Source: Chitinophaga pinensis DSM 2588
GTDB taxonomy: Bacteria; Bacteroidota; Bacteroidia; Chitinophagales; Chitinophagaceae
Assembly (NCBI RefSeq): GCF_000024005.1
Contig: NC_013132.1
Coordinates: 6,752,001 to 6,816,000, forward strand
DNA length: 64,000 bases
Direction: 5' to 3'
Of this stretch, positions 37,501 to 44,095 are shown piece by piece. Position 1 is the first letter of the stretch, and the number at the start of each line of letters is the position of its first letter. The notes below the pieces were generated by a model. The model was given only the letters and a program-made list of their open reading frames with translations, searched no databases and was not told where the DNA came from. A program made the position numbers and the translations under genes.

Positions 37501-37675
37501 TGGTGGTACCTTTAATGCGTACCAATGCGCCGATGATCGGCGTCTGTGTTTTGCTGTCTATGACAGTGCCAGTGAGTGTAGAATTAATTACAGGGTCTGA
37601 GACGGTTTGTTGTGCGTATAACGTTACAGGTGCCATCCCTGAAAGCCAGGTGATGAGCAAGAGAACTTTTTTCAT
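34556..37675 (-). CDS. SusC/RagA family TonB-dependent transporter
   Basis: A 1039-residue outer-membrane transporter. It has a signal peptide (to about residue 22, LYAQQ), a carboxypeptidase-regulatory-like domain (33-110), the SusC-type plug with EVVVVGYGTQRKSDITGS near 113, the LYVIDG box near 187 and the VLKDASATAIYGSRGANGVI plug end near 229, then a beta-barrel ending in a C-terminal Phe. It imports the ligand captured by SusD using TonB energy. It is the first gene of the operon; the most convincing promoter lies about 400 nt upstream. No anti-sigma/ECF pair or hybrid sensor adjoins it, so its control is not obvious. Confidence 0.95.
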   Translation of the reverse strand: MKKVLLLITWLSGMAPVTLYAQQTVSDPVINSTLTGTVIDSKTQTPIIGALVRIKGTTNQVLTDAKGNFSFKTGQKLPYILEAAFIGYKKQEIKAEKSPLQIILQETESQLNEVVVVGYGTQRKSDITGSVASVSKVLLAQPAAAFDNLLQGSVPGVAVTQSSGQPGSTATIRIRGGNSISFGNAPLYVIDGFIIYNNNDYANTGASNGTGVNALSTINPSDIASVEVLKDASATAIYGSRGANGVIIITTKRGRRGHDEISYNTYVGTQQVRKKLDLLNATQWGELINDINVSTNSPKTYTAEQLAALGEGSDWQSAALRKKALQNHELSFSGGDEKSRYLISANYFDQGGIIVNTGFKRYSGRVNYERSVGDKLKIATNIFGSQSIEDKLYGNGYNSLNFQSTAFANLLQVSPVAKIWNEDGTYNTSSPYSANPTNPIQDFQSTINKTYLRRILANTSLEYKLFRELTLKVTGGADLINTKQNYYSPSYAGSPGGSASGYAAGGYAAVGNLSATTWINENTLTYDHSINEEHFLNILAGYTMQHQMDESAVASAQKFPNDLTSFNNLNFASTPVLSVSDGHESALNSYLARVNYSYQHKYNVTVSLRSDGSSRLGRNNRWGYFPSIGFSWNASKETFAQRWEPTLSDLKVRLSAGRTGNSEVPPYSSLAALSPTNYYFNGALVTGIAPVQIENPDLKWETTTQYNAGLDFGILHKRVNVSVDAYYKKTTDLLLNVPFALYTGYASVLQNVGSVENKGIELSITSDNIKTADFSWKSTLVLGANRNKVLGLGDGTDYYFPLAPTGYVSPVIVKVGLPVGSFWGYNTNGLITKEDLVKGIPVLSGVSQQAGDTRYVDTNSDGVISTADKHDLGSAQPKLTFGLTNTLNYKAFDLSFVFQGSHGNKIFNFLQQKLEIPTLSLNASATLLDRYSESNPNGKVARATNAPVAQVTDRYIEDGSFVKLKNLSLGYNLPKSVLERIHVNQLRIYVTAQNILTWTNYTGLDPEVNFFDSDNTKQGIDYGAYPASKSYLVGLGVTF

Positions 37676-37796
37676 TAAATTTGTAATTAGTGATTAGACA
37701 ATAAAGTGCCGCTCCACGATTTTTCGCAGAGTAGTACGCCCAAAGCATTTGTTTAGTCGGGCCTGTGCTGTTCCCGCAGTACAGGCCAACTTTTTT
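37676..37796 (+). ncRNA. candidate antisense sRNA to the susC leader
   Basis: On the plus strand a perfect -7 box TAAATTTG (37676-37683) stands across the susC start region. It is followed about 80 nt later by an 11-bp hairpin (arms 37760-37770 and 37777-37787, one G-T pair, loop TTCCCG) and a run of six T (37791-37796), a classical intrinsic terminator facing away from susC. A transcript of roughly 105 nt antisense to the susC leader would result. Antisense sRNAs at susC starts are known in Bacteroides (DonS-like). No good -33 box is seen, so the call is tentative. Confidence 0.35.
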
Positions 37797-38082
37797 ATAT
37801 TATCGCGGGATGCCGCGGATCTTTACAAGGATTTCTGCTGACGACATAAATTAGTGTTTATAGTATGGCATCTCCCTCCACAGGAAATACTATTGTTCAG
37901 TGATCAGTCTGATAAGCGGGTAAGATTCAGGCGAAGATTAAAGCCAGGATGTAACTTCAATTAACAGCGACAACAACAACAGCTGTCAGCTTCTTGACGA
38001 CAATTGTTATTTGTTTGATATCTGGTTGATCCCTTTTGTGTCATTGGTAATAAATTACAGGGGAATACGCTGGTTATGGGAC

Positions 38083-38114
38083 CAAAAATAGAAAGTATTT
38101 ATTAGTCCACCAAA
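38083..38114 (-). promoter_or_regulatory. Bacteroidota-type promoter for the susC operon
   Basis: Read on the minus strand: TTTG (38114-38111), a spacer of exactly 20 nt, then TATTTTTG (38090-38083), matching the -33 TTTG / -7 TAnnTTTG consensus at its usual 19-21 nt spacing. Transcription would start near 38076, giving a leader of about 400 nt before the susC ATG. Confidence 0.7.
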
Positions 38115-38169
38115 TTAATGTACTAATAATTTATGAGGCTCAATGAGGGAGTACTTGATCAAGTAAAAC

Positions 38170-38192
38170 AATTAGGAATTAGGAATTGAATT
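38170..38192. repeat. AATTAGG short tandem repeat
   Basis: Seven-base units of AATTAGG in direct tandem (two and a half copies). The complementary form AATTCCT recurs at 38295-38319 and after the insertion sequence at 39759-39775, so the two arrays are inverted around the terminator. Confidence 0.75.
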
Positions 38193-38230
38193 ATTAGGGT
38201 CTCCCATTATCTCAACCTGCTCAATAGTAA

Positions 38231-38272
38231 AAAGAATGCGCCTGATCTGTAATAGACCGGGCGCATTTCTTT
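38231..38272. terminator. bidirectional terminator
   Basis: Arms AAAGAATGCGCC (38231-38242) and GGCGCATTTCTTT (38260-38272) pair with one bulge and have T-rich ends on both strands. On the minus strand it is the nearest terminator downstream of the AraC-family gene; the insertion sequence now separates the two. Confidence 0.75.
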
Positions 38273-38294
38273 ATAGTCAGCCATAACAAGCGAC

Positions 38295-38319
38295 AATTCC
38301 TAATTCTTAATTCCTAATT
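38295..38319. repeat. AATTCCT short repeat array, inverted relative to 38170-38192
   Basis: Imperfect seven-base units (AATTCCT, AATTCTT, AATTCCT). The last 10 bases, ATTCCTAATT at 38310-38319, are the left copy of the target duplication of the insertion sequence. The array continues on the other side of the element. Confidence 0.7.
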
Positions 38320-38356
38320 CTATAGTGTCCGGTAAAAATATGGGATTAAGTCATAA

Positions 38357-38382
38357 AAAAAGGAGGCCGAGGCCTCCTTTTT
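38357..38382. terminator. insulating hairpin at the left end of the insertion sequence
   Basis: A perfect 12-bp palindrome (AAAAAGGAGGCC, GA, complement) with T runs on both strands lies between the left end and the transposase start. Such hairpins shield transposase from transcription entering from outside. A second G/C-rich hairpin at about 39661-39699 plays the same role after the gene. Confidence 0.8.
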
Positions 38383-38416
38383 CAGTAAGTTTAAGTTACC
38401 ACACTAGAACTTACTT

Positions 38417-39655
38417 ATGAGCAAAAGTAAATTTTTTTCCGGACAGCCGATTTTTAATCAACTACTTTCTTTTATACCAACCACGTTGATAGATAAAGTC
38501 TGTAGAGAGACAAACGCAGATTACTATTATAAGCATTTTAAGGCTTTTGACCATTTGGTAACAATGCTATTTAGTAGTTTTCATCAGTGTACTTCATTAC
38601 GAGAGCTTCATACAGGATTGTTAGCCAACCAGCATCGGCTTCACCATTTGGGCATTAAACATACCCCGCGTCGAAGCACTATTTCCGATGCTAACAGGAC
38701 GCGTCCGGTGGCGTTTTTTGAAAAGCTCTATCATCGTCTATATAACCATCATTATCAAGCGTTTTCCCCGGACAGCCGAAAGAGAAAATCGTTGGTTGAC
38801 CGGTTATTCATAGTGGACTCGACGACGGTCAGCCTATTTTCTAATGTAATGAAGGGGGCAGGTGTAATTAGAATGGACGGCAGAAAGAAGCGAGGAATAA
38901 AGGCGCACGTATTGATGACGGCCAAAACAGAACTACCAAGCTTTACTATTCTGACGGAAGCTGCCAAAAATGATAGAATCATTATGCCACAGTTAGAGCT
39001 CTTGCCAGGTTCTATAATAGCCATGGATAGAGCTTATGTGAACTATAAACTCATGAAGGAATGGACTGAAAAAGAGATCACGTGGGTAACTCGTGTAACC
39101 AAGAGTATGAAAATAAAATTATTGACACGAAACAGATTAAAAATACTCCATAAAAGAAAAGGTATCTTAAAAGATTGGGTTATTCAACTAGGTAACCCTC
39201 TAACAGAGGAGAAAAGTCCTGTACAGACGGCGCGTGTAATCAGCATTTACGATAGAAATACAAAAAAGAAAATACATCTGTTAACAAACAATTTTACTTA
39301 TACGCCGACAACGATCAGGAAATTGTATCAAAAGCGATGGGCAATCGAAATGCTTTTTAAAAGAATTAAGCAGAACTCTCAATTAAACAATTTTTTAGGT
39401 GAAAACAAGAATGCTATAAGTATACAGCTCTGGTGCACGCTAATAAAGGATTTACTGACAAAGATCGTAAAAGACAAGCTGACAGAGAAAGGGAGTAAAA
39501 AATGGTCTTTTAGTAACCTAACTGGCTTTCTAAGGTTACATCTTTACACTTATATCCACCTAATGAATTTTCTGGCAGAACCCGAGTATGCACTTTTACA
39601 GCATAATAAGGGGCCAGATCAGATAAACCTGCAATTGAAATTATTCTCCTTTTAA
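38417..39655 (+). CDS. IS4-family transposase
   Basis: A 412-residue DDE transposase. The first catalytic Asp is in FIVDSTTVSLF, the second in IIAMDRAYVNYK, and the Glu in the YREK signature YQKRWAIEMLFKRIK (Tyr-2-Arg-3-Glu-6-Lys). It is highly basic and A+T-rich. The frame is intact over the expected length for the family, so the element may be mobile. Confidence 0.95.
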   Translation: MSKSKFFSGQPIFNQLLSFIPTTLIDKVCRETNADYYYKHFKAFDHLVTMLFSSFHQCTSLRELHTGLLANQHRLHHLGIKHTPRRSTISDANRTRPVAFFEKLYHRLYNHHYQAFSPDSRKRKSLVDRLFIVDSTTVSLFSNVMKGAGVIRMDGRKKRGIKAHVLMTAKTELPSFTILTEAAKNDRIIMPQLELLPGSIIAMDRAYVNYKLMKEWTEKEITWVTRVTKSMKIKLLTRNRLKILHKRKGILKDWVIQLGNPLTEEKSPVQTARVISIYDRNTKKKIHLLTNNFTYTPTTIRKLYQKRWAIEMLFKRIKQNSQLNNFLGENKNAISIQLWCTLIKDLLTKIVKDKLTEKGSKKWSFSNLTGFLRLHLYTYIHLMNFLAEPEYALLQHNKGPDQINLQLKLFSF

Positions 39656-39660
39656 AAAAA

Positions 39661-39699
39661 GAGGGGGGCTTGCTTTTATAATAGCAGTAAGCCCCTCCC
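39661..39699. terminator. hairpin after the transposase gene
   Basis: GGGGGGCTTGC pairs with GCAGTAAGCCCCTCC, with a small bulge and a T/A-rich loop; a run of A precedes it at 39654-39660. It ends the transposase transcript and, on the other strand, can stop transcription coming from the AraC-family gene. Confidence 0.65.
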
Positions 39700-39762
39700 A
39701 TCTATATTGAGTTTGAAAGGAATAAAGGGGTAATCCCAATTTTAACCGGACACTATAGATTC

Positions 39763-40635
39763 CTAATTCCTAATTGTTCTGAACTCCTTCGGAGAAACTC
39801 CTGCATGCTTTCTAAAGAACCTCGCAAAGTAATTCGGATATTCAAAGTTGAGCAGATAGGCAATTTCTGAAACGGTATAAGAAGTATAAGTCAGATACTT
39901 TTTCGCTTCTTCTAAAATATGATCGTGTACCAGCTGACCGGCAGACTTACCCACCACCTCCCGGCAAATACGATTAAGATGCACGGTAGTAATCCCCAGT
40001 TCTGCTGCGAATTGTGCAATCGTATACCTAAGACCTTCTTCCCGTATCCGCTGTTGAAACTTCCTGAAATAACCCAGGGAATGATTGTCAGATAAGGTAT
40101 TGCCTGACTGCTGGTCCTGCCATAAACGATACACGGCCAAAAACAATTGCTGTAAACAGATACGCAGCATCACCTTTTTTTCGGGCAGATCACCAAACAA
40201 CTCTTTATCTACTGCCTTTATCAATGCTACTATATCTTCAGCGGAATAAGGACCATTGAAGTCAGCAAAACACCGTATTGTTGTCAGCATGGGTGCCAGT
40301 AATGCTGACTCAGGAAACAGTGTATCCAGCATGACATCCGACAATGTCAATATCCTGCCGCCGGCGACAGTTTCATACCGGAATCCATGTAGTGCCATAG
40401 GTGGGATCAATAACATACAGGGAGTCTGCAATTCCCGCTGACTATCCGCCTCAAAAAAAGTCAGCTTCCCCTCCTCAAAGAAAAACAACTGGTAGATAGA
40501 CGGATGTATATGAGGTTCGATATTCCAGTCAAACTTCCAGCTCCTTGTACCCAGCAGTTCAGAAAAAATATATCCCGCATCGGGTTTAGCATCCCGGTCG
40601 CCATATAGTCCTTCATATTTGTCTATACGCTTCAT
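39763..40635 (-). CDS. AraC-family transcriptional regulator
   Basis: A 290-residue regulator with an N-terminal cupin-like sensor (35-130; EPHIHPSIYQLFFFEEG, LLIPPMALHGFRYE) and a C-terminal double HTH (190-290; SEIAYLLNFEYPNYFARFFR). The sensor resembles the HpaA/PobR group, which respond to hydroxyaromatic acids. It is divergent from a Bcr/CflA pump 163 nt away, so it probably controls that pump. A perfect -7 box TATATTTG (minus strand, 40683-40676) lies 41 nt upstream of its ATG, without a clear -33 box. Its TAG stop (39765-39763) lies inside the target repeat of the insertion sequence, so the reading frame survived the insertion unchanged or nearly so. Confidence 0.9.
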   Translation of the reverse strand: MKRIDKYEGLYGDRDAKPDAGYIFSELLGTRSWKFDWNIEPHIHPSIYQLFFFEEGKLTFFEADSQRELQTPCMLLIPPMALHGFRYETVAGGRILTLSDVMLDTLFPESALLAPMLTTIRCFADFNGPYSAEDIVALIKAVDKELFGDLPEKKVMLRICLQQLFLAVYRLWQDQQSGNTLSDNHSLGYFRKFQQRIREEGLRYTIAQFAAELGITTVHLNRICREVVGKSAGQLVHDHILEEAKKYLTYTSYTVSEIAYLLNFEYPNYFARFFRKHAGVSPKEFRTIRN

Positions 40636-40798
40636 AACAGCTGGTATTCATGTTCGAAAAATATCCCTCTCAATACAAATATACCTCCTTTTTAAGCGCA
40701 TCTCTTGTTAACCATGTTCGATTTGTATCCGAAATATGCGCAAAAGTCTCCTTACGTCCCTTAGCAAACACCCAACTTTGCAACAGTAATCTGACAAT

Positions 40799-42007
40799 AT
40801 GCAAAACAAGCAACATACCATCATTATCCTTATCCTGGGTCTGCTCATCGCCCTGAGCCCCTTTTCTATTGATATGTACCTCCCGGCTTTTCCGGCCATT
40901 GCATCCGCGCTGAAGACGGACATTGCACATGTCGGATATTCGCTTACCAGCTATTACGCCGGACTTTGTGCGGGTCAACTCATATACGGTATCCTGATTG
41001 ATCGTTTAGGCCGTAAAAAGCCCCTATATGCGGGTCTGTTGATATACCTGACCGCGGCGTTTGCGTGCGCCTTTTCATTGAATATTAATATGCTGGTAGC
41101 GGTACGTCTCTTTATGGCGCTGGGTGGTTGTGTAGGAATGGTAACCGCCAGGGCCATCGTAAGGGACCTCTTCCCTCCTAAAGACACGGCCAGGGTATTA
41201 TCATTACTGGTACTCGTCATGGGTATCGCTCCTATCATTGCCCCGACTATCGGGAGTATTGTCAATACCATTGCCGGCTGGAGATGGTTATTCGGCGTCA
41301 TGGCCCTGATCGCACTCGCCTTACTGATTGCGACCTATACATTATTACCGGAAACAAAAACACCTGATCCTGATGTATCTCTCCGCATCAAAGACGTGCT
41401 GCCGGAATATATCGCTGTATTGAAAAACCCGGCTTTCCTCGTCTACACCCTGGCTGGTGGTATCAGTTATGCCGGTCTGTATGCATATATCGCCGGATCG
41501 CCCTTTGTATTTATGACCCGGTTCGGCTTCAGTGACACTGCTTACAGCTGGGCATTTGCTTTCAATGCCTGTGGATTGATATCCGGCAGTCAGATTAATC
41601 GCTTATTACTCAACAGATATGACAGCATACACATCTCCTTTTACGCCGCTATCCTGTTATTTATAACAGGCTTATTGTTGCTGATCAGCACCGCCCTGGG
41701 TATTGCCGGCGCGCCGATGACACTCTGCTTTACTTTCCTGTTTCTCTTTTGCCTGGGCTTCCTTAATCCGAATACCACCGCACTGGCCCTACGTCCTTTC
41801 ACAGCGGCAGCAGGAAGAGCTTCCGCCGTGTTAGGGTCCATACAGATGATCGCAGGTGTGATTGCCTCCTGGACCGTTAATTTCTTTTTCAATGGCACTG
41901 CCAATGTTATGGCGGCAGTGATGTTCGGTTGTACCGCCCTGACCTTATTCCTGTTAGTATTCTTCACAGGTCGGCGGCGAACAAAGCAGGATTTACAGCC
42001 AGCCTGA
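40799..42007 (+). CDS. Bcr/CflA-family MFS drug efflux transporter
   Basis: A 402-residue, 12-segment transporter. The family hallmarks are LSPFSIDMYLPAFPAI near 20, GILIDRLGRKKPLY near 65 and the ARAIVRDLF motif near 120. It exports drugs or small metabolites from the cytoplasm. It is divergent from the AraC-family gene; a near-consensus -7 box CAACTTTG (40773-40780) precedes it without a visible -33 box, as is common for activator-dependent promoters. Confidence 0.92.
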   Translation: MQNKQHTIIILILGLLIALSPFSIDMYLPAFPAIASALKTDIAHVGYSLTSYYAGLCAGQLIYGILIDRLGRKKPLYAGLLIYLTAAFACAFSLNINMLVAVRLFMALGGCVGMVTARAIVRDLFPPKDTARVLSLLVLVMGIAPIIAPTIGSIVNTIAGWRWLFGVMALIALALLIATYTLLPETKTPDPDVSLRIKDVLPEYIAVLKNPAFLVYTLAGGISYAGLYAYIAGSPFVFMTRFGFSDTAYSWAFAFNACGLISGSQINRLLLNRYDSIHISFYAAILLFITGLLLLISTALGIAGAPMTLCFTFLFLFCLGFLNPNTTALALRPFTAAAGRASAVLGSIQMIAGVIASWTVNFFFNGTANVMAAVMFGCTALTLFLLVFFTGRRRTKQDLQPA

Positions 42008-42070
42008 TCCCAACGGGAAATACGGCATATTTTCTGTAGTTTAGGATGAGTCTGATCATTCATTTCATCC

Positions 42071-42904
42071 ATGAGAAAAATACTTTACGCGGTTCCGGTC
42101 ATTTGCCTCTTTGCCTGTTCTCCCCGACTACAGCCGTCGCCTCCTGCAACCTTAACACCGCTGTCCGATACAGCATTTGTAGTGGTACTGGAAGAAGCGG
42201 ACAGGTTCAGCGGCGGACAAAAAGCCGGTGTCATTCATTCGTCAGATAATACCATTGCGCCTGCCTGTACCTACGAAGATATCATCTCCCGTATGCAACA
42301 GGCAGCAAGGACCCGTGGTGCGAACCTTATTAAGATTACCAGCTATAGCACACCGCGCGCTGGTAACAATTGTGAACAGATCACGGCTAACTTATACAAG
42401 GTGGGCCATCCCAGGTCATACGAACGTAAATTCACCTGGCATCCTGCACGTACACTCAGCTGGGAAGACTATAAAGGCACTCCCTCAACGATCCGCGAAG
42501 CCAATGTTGGCGCAAGAACTTCCTGCCGTTTCGGAATAAAGATCGATACAGGTAGTACACCTGGTAAAGCAAGGGTGATCGTCACCAGTGAATTTATCTG
42601 TTACCAGAGCAGTGTAAGACCCAACCAGCAAACACCCTCCCTCCTGGCACACGAACAACTACATTTTGATCTGTGTGAAGCATATGCAAGAAGTCTGCGT
42701 AAGACACTGGCCGCTACCAACCTGACGCCTGCCAACGTCGCCAGGATTTCCAAAGATGCCTTCCTGCAAACCTATCAGCTATACAGGGAACAACAGGCAT
42801 TATATGATGCAGAAACAGAACATGGTTTGAATCCAGAAGCACAGGTACGCTGGAAGAAAAAGATCACAGATGCACTTAACGGATTACAGGCTTATCAGCA
42901 ATAA
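42071..42904 (+). CDS. lipoprotein with HExxH zincin motif (DUF922-like)
   Basis: A 277-residue predicted lipoprotein: signal peptide with acylated Cys16 in LFACSP. After a region of about 110 residues comes a DUF922-like domain (120-275) with LLAHEQLHFDLCEAYAR, i.e. the HExxH zinc protease motif at about 195-199. DUF922 is annotated as a predicted secreted Zn-dependent protease. It is separated from the upstream pump by 63 nt and is probably its own unit. The substrate is unknown. Confidence 0.82.
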   Translation: MRKILYAVPVICLFACSPRLQPSPPATLTPLSDTAFVVVLEEADRFSGGQKAGVIHSSDNTIAPACTYEDIISRMQQAARTRGANLIKITSYSTPRAGNNCEQITANLYKVGHPRSYERKFTWHPARTLSWEDYKGTPSTIREANVGARTSCRFGIKIDTGSTPGKARVIVTSEFICYQSSVRPNQQTPSLLAHEQLHFDLCEAYARSLRKTLAATNLTPANVARISKDAFLQTYQLYREQQALYDAETEHGLNPEAQVRWKKKITDALNGLQAYQQ

Positions 42905-43007
42905 CGCACAATGACGAATGTCTGCAATAAAATATTTTCTTTTTATTTTTTGCAACATTGTTACATTTGTATATCTTTATGCCATGTGTGAAACCCAACA
43001 TACGTTT

Positions 43008-43316
43008 ATGCGAAAACTGACAGCCTTCCTCTTGCTGTCCGTGCTGATGTATGTACAGGGATTAAAGACCTTTCATCGCCATGATGTCAGTACAGTTAAA
43101 TACCATGCTGAGGCATCCGATCTCTTCTTCAAAAGCACCCACGAATGCGCTATCTGTGATTACCATCTTTGTAAAGATGCGGTATTGCCATCAATACCGG
43201 TAGTACAACAGACGCCATTTTATTATATCGTTACAGACGTATGCGATACGACTGATCGTTCAGTGAATCTATCCGACACAGTATCCGGCAGAGGCCCTCC
43301 TGCCCGCTTTATTTAG
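43008..43316 (+). CDS. small Cys/His-rich exported or membrane protein
   Basis: A 102-residue protein from the chosen ATG (MRKLTAFLLLSVLMYVQG). Longer starts at 42984 and 42918 keep the frame, but the -7-like box TACATTTG (42962-42969) would place transcription start around 42976, after the longest of them. The N terminus is a signal or anchor segment; it is followed by FHRHD and a CAICDYHLC cluster that could bind metal. It lies 51 nt before the ABC ATPase. Small proteins of this look accompany TonB receptor genes in Bacteroidota; I cannot name the family. Confidence 0.65.
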   Translation: MRKLTAFLLLSVLMYVQGLKTFHRHDVSTVKYHAEASDLFFKSTHECAICDYHLCKDAVLPSIPVVQQTPFYYIVTDVCDTTDRSVNLSDTVSGRGPPARFI

Positions 43317-43367
43317 TTTCCTACACACTTTTCTGATACATCCTTTATCACCGTATTTTCCTATATT

Positions 43368-44072
43368 ATGTTGCAAGCTATTGCGCTGACCAAAGAATTT
43401 GGCCGGCATACAGCGCTGCACGCGCTTGACCTTACCGTACAAAAAGGTGAGATCTTCTGTTTGCTTGGTCCTAATGGTGCAGGTAAAACCACTACCGTAA
43501 ATTGTTTCCTGGGTTTTATTGCACCTACCAGTGGCCGTGCACTGGTCAATGGTATTGACGTCGCGCAACAACTGCCGCAGGCAAGACAACACATTGCTTA
43601 TATACCCGAAACCGTAATGCTGTATGCACACCTGACAGGACTTGAAAACCTGGTCTTTTTTGACTCACTGACAGGGCATCATCATAGCCGGGAACATTAT
43701 ACCACCCTATTGTTAAAAGCCGGATTACAGGAAAACGCGATCCACAGAAGAGTGAAGACCTATTCCAAAGGAATGCGTCAGAAAGTAGGTATCGCGATCG
43801 CTGCTGCCAAGAATGCTCAGGTACTGTTACTCGATGAACCCACTTCCGGTCTGGACCCTCATGCCAGTAATGAATTCTCTGATCTGCTCCGCCGTTTTAG
43901 TGAAGAAGGCAGGGCTGTGCTGATGGCAACGCATGATCTGTACCGAGCCCGGGAAGTAGCATCCCGGATAGGCATCATGAAAAACGGACGACTCATTGCT
44001 GATATGGAAGCTGATGCCGTAGATCATTACACGCTTGAAAATATCTACATGGAACACATGCGTACCGTCTGA
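43368..44072 (+). CDS. ABC transporter ATP-binding protein (LanF-like position)
   Basis: A 234-residue ABC ATPase with Walker A GPNGAGKTT (34-42), signature YSKGMRQKVG near 130 and Walker B LLLDEPTSGLD near 152. It resembles the CcmA/NatA-like group that works with ABC-2 permeases. It is followed at once by two related permease genes, the one-ATPase two-permease layout of LanFEG immunity transporters, and the lanthipeptide precursor lies downstream on the same strand. Self-protection against the lanthipeptide is the likeliest role; copper or other export is possible. Confidence 0.9.
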   Translation: MLQAIALTKEFGRHTALHALDLTVQKGEIFCLLGPNGAGKTTTVNCFLGFIAPTSGRALVNGIDVAQQLPQARQHIAYIPETVMLYAHLTGLENLVFFDSLTGHHHSREHYTTLLLKAGLQENAIHRRVKTYSKGMRQKVGIAIAAAKNAQVLLLDEPTSGLDPHASNEFSDLLRRFSEEGRAVLMATHDLYRAREVASRIGIMKNGRLIADMEADAVDHYTLENIYMEHMRTV

Positions 44073-44095
44073 TCAAATCATCCATATTTCACAAC

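Larger units (their letters stand above)
37676..38319. other. long intergenic region upstream of susC
   Basis: No gene of credible length is visible in these 644 nt. It holds, from left to right, a short plus-strand hairpin with a T run (37760-37796), the probable 400-nt leader of the susC transcript, a strong minus-strand promoter (38083-38114), a short-period repeat (38170-38192), a bidirectional terminator (38231-38272) and the inverted copy of the repeat (38295-38319) that abuts the insertion sequence. Confidence 0.75.
38320..39758 (+). mobile_element. complete IS4-family insertion sequence
   Basis: A 1439-bp element. The ends are near-perfect inverted repeats: both read CTATAGTGTCCGGT inwards, then AAAATTGGGATTA with one or two differences. 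It carries one transposase gene and is more A+T-rich than its surroundings. It sits at the stop codon of an AraC-family gene within a run of AATTCCT repeats. Intact ends, intact transposase and matching target repeats point to a recent and possibly active insertion. Confidence 0.93.
38310..39768. repeat. 10-bp direct repeats flanking the insertion sequence
   Basis: ATTCCTAATT occurs at 38310-38319 and 39759-39768, directly bordering the element. Ten bases is in the range of IS4-family target duplications. Because the target is itself repetitive, part of the match could be pre-existing. Confidence 0.7.

Noticed and set aside
42918..43007. Upstream start codons for the small Cys/His protein
   Set aside because: The probable -7 box lies inside this stretch, and the downstream start gives a normal signal-like N terminus.
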